Shown: positions 51,949-61,400 of the stretch, piece by piece
How the letters are laid out: the number at the start of each line of letters is the position of its first letter
Numbering within the stretch: position 1 is the first letter of the stretch
Assembly (NCBI GenBank): GCA_034008185.1
Contig: CM067082.1
Coordinates: 124,993,988 to 125,057,987 of the forward strand
Source of the DNA: Gorsachius magnificus
Taxonomy: Eukaryota; Chordata; Aves; Pelecaniformes; Ardeidae
Direction: 5' to 3'
DNA length: 64,000 nucleotides
Position numbers and translations under genes: made by a program
The notes under the pieces: model-generated
The model's database searches: none
What the model was told of the DNA's origin: nothing
The model's input: only the letters and a program-made list of their open reading frames with translations

Positions 51949-52521
51949 TGTCCCGATTTTGGCTGGGATAGAGTTAATTTTCTTCATAGTAGCTAGCATA
52001 GTGCTGTGTTTTGGATTTAGTACTAGAAGAATGTTGATAACACACTGATGTTTTTAGTTGTTGCTAAGTAGTGCTTAGACTACTCAAGGACTTTTTGAGC
52101 TTCTCCTGCTTGGCCAGGTGCATAACAAGCTGGGAGGGAGCACAGCTAGGACAGCTAACCCAAACTGACCAAAGAGCTATTCCATACCATATAACATCAT
52201 GCTCAGGCAGTTAGTCCGTCGGTCGTGGGGAGAGTGATCGCAGCTCGGGGGGAGTGATCGCTGCGCGGGACGGGCTGGGCATCGGTCAGCGGGTGGTGAG
52301 CAATTGCATTGTGCATCACTTGTTATATATATTCTGTATATTCTCTTACCATTATTATTATTACTGTTGTTATTCTTCTCTCTTATTAAACTGTCTCTAT
52401 CTCAACCCATGGCTCTTTTTTTTTTTCCTATTCTCTCCCCCATCCCACTGAGGGAGTGGGGTGGGGGAAGTGAGCGAGCGGCTGCATGGTGCTTAGTTGC
52501 CAGCCAGGTTAAACCACGACA
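51949..52521 (+). mobile_element. Solo LTR of the same ERVL-like family (copy 2)
   Basis: The 573-bp element begins TGTCCCGATTTTGGCTGGGA and ends AACCACGACA. It is flanked by GCACC and GGACC, a 5-bp target duplication with one mismatch. It has the same order of blocks as copy 1 (GATAGAGTTAATTTTCTTC, CATAGTGCTGTGTTTTG, GGTCAGCGGGTGGTGAGC, ATTAAA at 52385-52390, CCAGGTTAAACCAC). It is about 40 bp longer, partly because GAGTGATCGC occurs twice, at 52232 and 52252. No internal retroviral sequence adjoins it. Confidence 0.87.
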
Positions 52522-52859
52522 GGACCACAGAAGATGACCTCAGGATCATCTATGCCTTACTAGAAATGACCAGAAAAATCTCAGAGAGCAGAGTTTTCCA
52601 TCATGGTTCCCTCCCTAGGTCTTAAACCTGCATCAAGAATGAGACTCTTCCAGTTTGGATACTGCTCACTGCAGCTGGGATGTTGAGCAGGAAGAAGGTA
52701 GAAGGCTGCATTAGAGGTCCTGGTGAGGAACTGGTATCTACATGAGCTCTCCCACCACACACTTACAGTTTCACCCTCCAGGGCAGCAGCAGCACCTTCA
52801 TGAAATCTGGCTCCCATATGCTACATACTACAGCAAACTCTCAGTTATATGGACGGGAA

Positions 52860-54277
52860 ATCATAGAATCATAGAATCACCTCGGTTGGAAAAGACCTTT
52901 AAGATCATCGAGTCCAACCGTTAACCTAGCACTGCCATCCCACCACTAAACCATGTCCCTAAGCACCTCATCTATCCTTCTTTTAAATACCTCCAGGGAT
53001 GAGGACTCCACCACCTCCCTGAGCAGCCCATTCCAGAGCCTGACAACCCTCTCGGTGAAGAAGTTTTTCCTAATGTCTAGCCTAAACCTGCCCTGGCGCA
53101 GCTTCAAGCCATTCCCCCTCGTCCTATCATCTGTTACCAGGGAGAAGAGGCCGACCCCCACCTCACTACAGTCTCCTTTCAGGTAGTTGTAGAGGGCGAT
53201 CAGGTCTCCCCTCAGCCTCCTCTTCTCCAGACTAAACAACCCCAGTTCCCTCAGCCGCTCCTCGTATGACTTATGTTCCAGACCCCTCACCAGCTTGGTT
53301 GCTCTCCTCTGGGCCTGTTCCAGCAAGGCAACATCTTTCTTGTAGTGAGGGGCCCAAAACTGAACACAGTATTCGAGGTGCGGCCTCACCAGCACCGAGT
53401 ACAGGGGCACGATCACTTCCCTACTCCTGCTGGCCACACTATTCCTGATACAAGCCAGGATGCCATTGGCCTTCTTGGCCACCTGGGCACACTGCTGGCT
53501 CATATTCAGCCGGCTGTCAACCAGCACCCCCAGGTCTTTTTCCACCAGGCAGCTTTCCAGCCACTCTTCCCCAAGCCTGTAGCGCTGCATGGGGTTGTTG
53601 TGACCAAAGTGCAGGACCCGGCACTTGGCCTTGTTGAACCTCATACAATTGGCCTCGGCCCATCGATCCAGCCTGTCCAGGTCCCTCTGCAGAGCCCTCC
53701 TCCCCTCTAGCAGATCAACACTACCACCCAGTTTGGTGTCATCTGCAAATTTACTGAGGGCACACTCAATCCCCTCATCGAGGTCATTGATAAAGATATT
53801 AAACAAGACTGGCCCTAGAACTGAGCCCTGGGGGACACCGCTTGTGACCGGCCGCCAACTGGATTTAGCTCCATTCACCACGACTCTCTGGGCTCGGCCA
53901 CCCAGCCAGTTTTTAACCCAGAGAAGAGTACATCCATCTAGGCCATGAACTGCCAGCTTCTCCAGGAGAATGCTATGGGAGACTGTGTCGAAGGCTTTGC
54001 TGAAGTCCAGGTAGACAACATCCACAGCCTTTCCCTCATCTACCAGGTGGGTCACCTGGTCATAGAAGGAAATCAGGTTGGTTAGGCAAGACTTGCCTTT
54101 CGTGAACCCATGCTGACTGGGCCTGATCCCCTGATTGTCCTCCATGTGCCTGGTGAGCACACTCAAGATAAACCGCTCCATAATCTTCCCCGGTACCGAG
54201 GTCAGGCTGACTGGTCTGTAGTTCCCCGGATCCTCCTTCCGGCCCTTCTTGAAGAGAGGCGTCACGTTTGCCAACCT
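52860..54277 (-). mobile_element. CR1 LINE, 5'-truncated, with open reverse transcriptase frame
   Basis: This is the largest element in the window, about 1.4 kb on the minus strand. The 3' tail lies at 52860-52880 (ATCATAGAATCATAGAATCA) and is followed by GGTTGGAAAAGACC. The body is one long reverse transcriptase frame. The 5' half of the element, including ORF1 and the endonuclease part of ORF2, is missing, since homology stops just before codons for [11 protein letters not shown]. Insertion must be fairly recent, as the frame has no stop or frameshift. No target duplication is apparent, as usual for CR1. Confidence 0.96.
52946..54274 (-). CDS. CR1 ORF2 C-terminal part: reverse transcriptase domain, N-terminally truncated
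   Basis: The frame holds 442 codons ending in a stop near the CR1 3' end. It encodes the non-LTR reverse transcriptase: [19 protein letters not shown] (block 1-2), [27 protein letters not shown] (catalytic Asp block), [20 protein letters not shown], and the catalytic box FADDTKLGG, with both Asp residues intact. The C-terminal region follows, with [20 protein letters not shown] and the end IDEVLRDMV. The apurinic-type endonuclease that should precede it is absent, and the first codon is TTG (Leu), so this is not a real translation start. It is transposon coding sequence and not a host gene. Its many antisense open frames are shadows. Confidence 0.93.
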   Translation of the reverse strand: MANVTPLFKKGRKEDPGNYRPVSLTSVPGKIMERFILSVLTRHMEDNQGIRPSQHGFTKGKSCLTNLISFYDQVTHLVDEGKAVDVVYLDFSKAFDTVSHSILLEKLAVHGLDGCTLLWVKNWLGGRAQRVVVNGAKSSWRPVTSGVPQGSVLGPVLFNIFINDLDEGIECALSKFADDTKLGGSVDLLEGRRALQRDLDRLDRWAEANCMRFNKAKCRVLHFGHNNPMQRYRLGEEWLESCLVEKDLGVLVDSRLNMSQQCAQVAKKANGILACIRNSVASRSREVIVPLYSVLVRPHLEYCVQFWAPHYKKDVALLEQAQRRATKLVRGLEHKSYEERLRELGLFSLEKRRLRGDLIALYNYLKGDCSEVGVGLFSLVTDDRTRGNGLKLRQGRFRLDIRKNFFTERVVRLWNGLLREVVESSSLEVFKRRIDEVLRDMV

Positions 54278-54300
54278 ACAGTGACCCTACAGGTCACTGT
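54278..54300. repeat. Perfect inverted repeat at the CR1 5' junction
   Basis: ACAGTGACC (54278-54286) and GGTCACTGT (54292-54300) are exact reverse complements separated by CTACA. The structure begins right where CR1 homology ends. Confidence 0.8.
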
Positions 54301-55322
54301 CAGTCACTGGAGATGATGAATAGAGACTATGATGAGCAACAAAGGCCAGTAAGTGATGTCTGAACATTCAGAACCCAGGTCCCCCCTCTGGGTACACATG
54401 GACAGTCTTTTGTCCCAACTGTCAACGAGCTTGCAACAGGTGCTGCTCCATGACTGGAGGGAGCAGGGACTGAGGAACAGCCCCACAGTGCCTGAGCAAG
54501 GAGAGCAGGTCTAGGATGGTAAACAAGGTCATCCAAGAGTCCAGTCATCATCCAGCAAGCCCACAGTGAAGAGGCAGGTCTGAGGTCAAGCCAGAAAGTC
54601 AAGTCAGTGAATCAGGGCCAGAGCAAGGGAGATAAGAGAGCAGCCACAGATAAGGGCTGCAACATAGCTTAAAAGCAGTTCCTGAGCAAAAGGAGGTGGG
54701 GGTTGAAAGCAGAGAGAAAAAGCTCCCAGTAAGGCTTCTTAGCAGAGCATTCTCAAAGAGTTTCAAGGTTAGACACTGGCACCATTAGCTACGCACATGC
54801 TGAGTCCAGGCAACCAAATCCCAGGGGGAGGCAGATGTGCTTAGTGCTCCGACATTAGTGACAGCTACTGATGGAGCAAGTCTTCTGTGTTTATTTTGAG
54901 GATGGTGGGAAAGGACAGCCAGATGCTTGGTGGTTATCTTCTCGAAGATGTCTCAGATTCTGGAAGCTGTATGGACTTGCCAGTGAATAAAAGCTTTTGT
55001 CCTAGACTTCAGATTCATACTTTTCTGTTTCTGAAATTTGACTCAGCATGATGTTCTGGTTCCTAGAAACCAGTCTATACCTTCTTGTTAACTCTCTTCA
55101 AATTCCAACAGTAAGTCTTCCTGCAGCAAAGCCACGAGTCCAGGCCCGGTGCAGGAATATATCAGTTTGAGCACTGTGCCTCTAAGACTATAACAATTTG
55201 TACAGTGATATATGGATATGCAGAGGATGTCTTGTATTAAACAAGGGAGAAGCATGCATTCACTGGAGTCCATAAACCCTGAGGTGTTAGTTCTGTAGTA
55301 TAGAGAGAGGTGGGATCTCAAG
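54301..55322. other. Intergenic, no gene recognised
   Basis: The composition is somewhat more balanced than elsewhere, but no exon or repeat family is recognised. The open frames near 54304-54602 (minus) are short and overlapping. Confidence 0.55.
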
Positions 55323-55323
55323 G

Positions 55324-55499
55324 AACACTAACCTCTTGGCCAGGCTTTTTAGTTCATCCCTGGGTGAAGTCCAGGTATGCATTAGCATCCACCAAGTGGA
55401 TAATCTAGGGAAGCACTAACCTCTTGACCAGGCTTTTTAGTTCATCCCTGGGTGAAGTCCAGGTATGCATTAGCATCCACCAAGTGGATAATCTAGGGA
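55324..55499. repeat. 88-bp tandem duplication (two copies)
   Basis: Positions 55324-55411 and 55412-55499 are near-identical head-to-tail copies with period exactly 88. Each contains CACTAACCTCTTG, CAGGCTTTTTAGTTCATCCC, GTATGCATTAGCATCCACC and GATAATCTAGGG. I count two differences: CTTGGCC against CTTGACC, and one base just before CACTAAC. The similarity points to a recent event. Confidence 0.97.
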
Positions 55500-58400
55500 C
55501 TAGAATCTCAGTGCAAAACTTGCATAGAAACTTGGGTAAGAACACACTTTATAATGTGTGGGCAATGCTCTGATAGAAAATGACAGAAGAATAGAAATCT
55601 TAAATAGAAAGAATGCAGAGTCAGAGTCTAATCTGTATTTAGCATGATTTCATTACAAAATAGTTACTGTTTCTGTTTAAAAGAAATATGCAATAAGAAC
55701 CTCTGGGCTGTTAAAATACCTGTGCTCCTGGTTAGCAAGGGTAAAAGAGAATAAAGAGACAGAAAAGGCAAGACAAAGACCATTTAGTATGATTTGATGT
55801 CCTAAAAGCATGAAACTGGTACTATGCTTCTCTTGGAAACAAACCTAAAAAATCCACAAAACAACAAAAAACCCCCCCCACAACATTTGCAAACAGCAGT
55901 GAGTCACAATAGGTTGCCCCAGGGTACCATAGGGTTGTCACCCCAAACAAACAATGCTACCAGAAATAGGTGATATATTCCTCAACTCTGACACACCATA
56001 AAGAGAATAGAGCCTGTCACTTTGCTCAGGAGTCACTGCTAACAACAGGCACAGACACCAGAGCTGAGTAGAAATATATGGACTTTCCTGATGGAGATGG
56101 AAAAAACAGCAGAGCAGATATCTTTTGTAAACTCTGCGCGCCTAAGACATGGTCCCTCAGGAGATAACTGAATACGACACATAATTTTGGTAAGAAAGAA
56201 AATAGTGATATATGATTTATAAATTTGTGGTTTGAGTCTTAATATTGTGCCTTGGAAGGAAATGCATAGCATCAGGGTTTGTGCCATAGAGTATAAACAG
56301 CTCTGGTACCAAGTGCAGTGCAGCACTTGGTTTTATAGACAGTCAGGTACAATATAAAGAAACTTTCTTTTAAACCCTGATATAATAAATGATCTTTAAT
56401 CATTCCTCATTAGACTACATGTCCCACTGCCTTCCACTAACAATTAACCTCCAAAGTGTGTCTAAGTCACTTTTGGAAAAATCTAGAAGTAATTGTAATT
56501 ATTTCAGGTTACTCTAGAAAACTGCATCTGGATGGTGGTAAGAGAGAATCTCTAGACTTCGTGTCAGCACAAAGTTTGGTCTCTCTCAACTGGAAAAGAG
56601 TTGGCAGGAAAAGGAATTGTGTCTTCAAAGAGATATACTTTTCCTAGGGGCTGGTACTGGCCACATCATCCATTTGCATCCCCTAACTCCTGTTACTCTT
56701 CAGGATTTTCACTCACCAGTAATCTGAACCATGAGAAGGGTCCAATATACTACCTAGTCTTCCACGTGCGCAGCACAAAATCTTTTGCTTAAAGATGGAA
56801 GTATCTAATTTTCATACTTATATCTTTTTTTTTTTCCTTGAAAGTTCAGGTGCAGGCAGCCCCCAGTGGAGCCCAGGGTTTGTTTCATGCCTATTTTTAT
56901 ACCATTTCTGCTTGTCCTGCAGAATTTGATAAATGAGGATCTGCAAAGTTGCTTATGGGAATACGATTATGCAGAATTAAATTGTCAGGCTCATTAATTA
57001 TTCCAATTAAACACACAAAGCCAAGCAAAGGGATTTTTGTGCCCCCTACAATGAATCGTGCACAGCCGATCTGTGGACATTTACATTTTTATACTCTAAT
57101 AAATGCATCTTAAAATGTAAACATAATCACTCACAGAAACAGCACTGGAGTTTGACTCACAGGGGGCTGCAAGGTAGAAACCTCTCCCATTGGTGTATTT
57201 ATATTTGCGTCGCTTTCTGACTTAGTCTAGCAAGTCCACCAGCCCCCCTAGTGTGCATGTGGAGCCCTGCCCGCTTGCCGTGGTTTCTCTCCCTTCACAC
57301 TGTCTGACTTCATTTATACTTCATTACGGAAATATGCAAATCATCTTTTTACCATTGTGAACAATTAGCTTACAAGATAAAAAAAAATATTTTGTCTTCT
57401 GTTCACCCATAATTATTATGGCATGTTAAAGGGAATGGGGGAGAGGAAGAGTCTGCAATTTAATTCTAATAAAAACACCTTTCACACAACTAAGAAGCAT
57501 GTTATGAACTATATTTTCTCCTGAAGACACTGACCCGTTCAGCATTGTTTAATTGAAAATCTTACTTTGTGGGCAACCACTAAAAATAAAACCATCAGTG
57601 AAAAGGAGCACCTAAGATAGGAGTAATAATAAGGTGACAATAGGATAAGATAGCAATAATGACTACAACCACAAAGACTGTCACTCTGCCAAGTGTCCAG
57701 AGAAGACAGAAGATCCTTCCTTTTTAGCTGAGAAAAAGACTGATTCACGCAGGAACCAAATTAAGAATCTGATAGACTCTTTCATTACTGTTGCTATTTA
57801 CCAACATCCACCCTAATAAGGGGAGGGAGAGGGGAACTAGCATCAAAGCGTTGGGGAAACAGCTCCACATTTTTGCCTCCATAATGAATAGGCTGAATCT
57901 TTCCTTGAGGAACAAACACTTCTTCATCTGAACTTTGAAACTACATCACGTACTCCCCCAGCAATGTCAAGAGAAGGTCCAGGAAGAGAAAGAAAACAAA
58001 ACAAGCAGCCCAGAAATACTTCAGATGGCAAGAAACACAGTCCTAAGCCCAATATCAAAGGTTTCTTAAACTCCTGGTATGAAGTCTTGTTTAGCACTCT
58101 ATTCATAACTTTTCCTGGAGGCCAGTCTAATAGCTTGCCAATAATACTGGGAAGAAACCACTCTTTCAGAACTGACTTTCCACCAAGCACTGTCACTTAG
58201 GTATATTTAGCTATCTAAGGTATGTAACTTCCCCTACTTCACCACCTGATGACTTAAAGTATTTATTTCTACTATTACCTCCCTACTTTTCCTACTCCAG
58301 TTCTATAAAGAAGTTAGACTAGTTTGTTTATGCACGTGCATATGTAGGGGGCTGTTAAAAATCCATACAGAAGTTTTGTGCTGAGCCCTGACAGGATAAC

Positions 58401-61400
58401 ATTTCTGATCATTTTCACCTCTATTCTCTAAATCAGTGAATCCCAACCTTTTGGGTCAAAAGACCATGATAAACTGCCAAAATAATCTGTGGATTAGCAT
58501 ATACCTTTACCAAATTTCTGGCGGAAGTGCTGCTAAAACTATCAGACCGATTTGTCTGATTGGCCAAAGGGAGGTGTCACAGCAACTTAGAGTCTAGAGC
58601 CCACCTCAGAAAGTTTCGGAGGAGAGATAAAAGAAAGAAGGATGATAAGTTCTTTCATTTGGAACAAATATAAGAAGTGGCTTTGAAGCAGCAGAAATCT
58701 TGACTTGTACTCTGGAAGCAAAGAAGGAAACCAAAGCAGAGAGAGGTCCAGGCTCACGTGTTAGCTTAGAGCTCCTTCAGGTGATGTAGCTCACTGCTTT
58801 ACATTGGTATTTAACAGAAAGGTGGACAAGCACCCTTGGATTTCACCAAGAGAAATCCCAGCTCAAGTTCAAGCTTCTTATGTCATAGCTCTCACAACTA
58901 GTTTACAAGAAGTGTGGGTCTCAATTCTCCATTGAGGCTGAGCTTGAACATTTTGGGAAATGTTTATATACAGCCTCTGCAGTTTTCTTGATCCTGGATC
59001 CATGAAGAAGAATAACCTAATTTCTTCCAAGTTTGCAAAAGCTGGTTACCTTCACAAAGATCCTTTCTGTCCATCTCACCATTTTGTAAGGCTCTCTGAC
59101 CTGGAGCTACTTGCTGCAGTTTCAGAGGCTGGTTGGAAAGCTCTGTGTAGGGCTCTCCTGACACCCCAACACTCCTAATGCAGGGTAACATGTGTCTCTA
59201 ACCCTGTCCATCTTCCTCTGGGAGAAACCCTCTACCTGATTACCTCAAAAAATGCCTGGGGACTTTTTCAGTTTTCACTGGTGCTTTTGACAGTAACTGG
59301 AATCAAAATAAGGACTCTTGCCAGAAAGGCTTTAAAGAAGTTTTTTTTCGAGCGTCACTGTCTGCACTCTGACTGCTGACATGAGTCCTTCACTAGCCTG
59401 CAGGGAGAAGTGATTAAGACTCACCAACAGATAAATCCCACAAGGATTACACTCATCTTCCTGTCACTAACAATGACATGAACACAGTTTTATTGTAAGG
59501 ATGAATCAAAGGTTATGCAAGAAGGCTTTTTCCAAACCCTATTTTCCCATGTGACCAGTGCTGCCTCCTCTTTCTCAACACTTGCTAGATACAAAACCAA
59601 AACCTGGAAGACTGAGAGCCCACTGCATTCACTGCACATAGCAGTATTTGAGCTGGTTTCAGTGCATATTTTTCTTTCAGGTAGTGAGGGTATACAAAAT
59701 CTGCACTAAATAATGTATTGAAATCCATTCACCTTTTCTGTGCTGCTGCCTAGGGCCAGGTTGGAAACACAGGACTGGTCCCCTGCAGCAAAGTGTTTGC
59801 TACCAGTTTGGAAGCAATGACTTCCAAGGGTCTGATTCTCCTCCGGTGCTGAATGTAATTTCTTTGGACTCAGACATCAGCGTCCCTTACACCTTGTAAG
59901 GATCTGTGCAATGCAGTAAAATTTGCAGGATGAAAGAATGATCTGAAGTTAAGATCCCTGATGTTGAGTGTAACAAATGTGCCCCTCTCCATTGAATTTC
60001 AGTAATTGTGAAATTCAGAAATTGTGAAAGAGAAACATCTTTTAACCCTTTCTGTTTACTGTCTTACAAGCCAGTGTTCACATTTACTTTACATGCACTC
60101 ACTTTCATGGTTCATATCTATTAAAAATGAATGTATAGCAGCATGTTTTCTTTCCCTCCTATATCATTTACAGCTTGTTGCTTTCCATTTCAAAGTATAT
60201 ATTATTGAACAGACGAGGTGATGAATTTTTGAAACAGAAGCCAGACACAGAACCACTGGTTAAGTAAATTGTACCTATAAATAACTTCATAACAAGGCCA
60301 AATATACAGTAAAATGAAGTTTGCATAAATACCTCTTGATGTAATGCCTGTGTTTCCTCCCACTAACATAAATGTCTGTAGTCACAGACATACTGGGTAT
60401 GGCATTTTCAAAGCCTTTGCTGCTTGGACCACTAAATATTTCCCACACGGTTTCGATATTTCTTGTACAAACAGAGGATGAATAGCAATTGCTACAAGTG
60501 TGAAGTATTCCAGGACATTTTAAAGGGCAAGACTGCTGCTGGCCTTCATCCTTGTGCTAGCTCTGTGGGAAGGGATGGTGGTCTCCAATGACACATACCT
60601 TCTGAGAAGTTACAGGCAATCAGAGGCCCTTAGTTATGAATTTAGAGATTTCAATGTTTATATTTCAAGAAATTCTGTAAAACCCTAAATAGGCAGGGAA
60701 GGAATGAGCAATTCCCCATTTCCTGTACCGAATGAAATCTGACCGTCAATGCTATTAGAGAAAGAAGTTCACCATTGAAAGAAGTGGTGGATCTTTTAAA
60801 TTTCACCTTATGCTAAAATCTGGTTGGAAAAGAGAATTTTTCTTTCTTTTCCCTTTCCTTTTCACTATGTCCTCCCTGTTTTTATAGCTTGTATGTACAT
60901 ACAAATCTCTGATATATTTGGTTTAGGTCTCCAGTTTCAAAGGAAGTATACAGTTCCGTACAGTAGGCTTTGCTCAGAGTGGCAATTTCTTTAAGTAAAA
61001 GCTGAAAATATAGCTGGCAGAAGTAGAAAGATTGAAAAAAAAACTAATGAAATAATCTGTTCAGATGAACTCTGATTTTCCTTATGTTTAATCTTGTCTA
61101 ATTTTAAATCCAACATTTTGGGAAGTGGAGATTTGCCTGAATAAGTTTCCTCACAGTATAAAGCTTGACCAGGATGATGCACAAAGCACTTTGAACTTGC
61201 TACTCTAAGTGATCTCTGCATTGCTCATCATGTTGCTGTTTATTTTTAATTGTTTTTTCGAGAGTCAACAAAGCAGTCTGTGCAAAAGTGGCAGGAAATC
61301 GTTTAGCTCTGTGACGGTTTGATATGTTGCAATTCACAGGATTCTGCAGAGTTCACAAAGAGGAAACAGTATTTGTTCAGTATGCGTCTTTCTTCCCCTG

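Noticed and set aside
39711..52521. A full provirus bounded by the two LTRs
   Set aside because: The LTRs have different flanking target duplications, the DNA between them has no retroviral coding sequence, and it contains an independent CR1 copy.
52946..54274. A host gene of 442 codons
   Set aside because: The protein is CR1 reverse transcriptase and the locus ends in the CR1 tail; the frame starts from a TTG in a truncated element.
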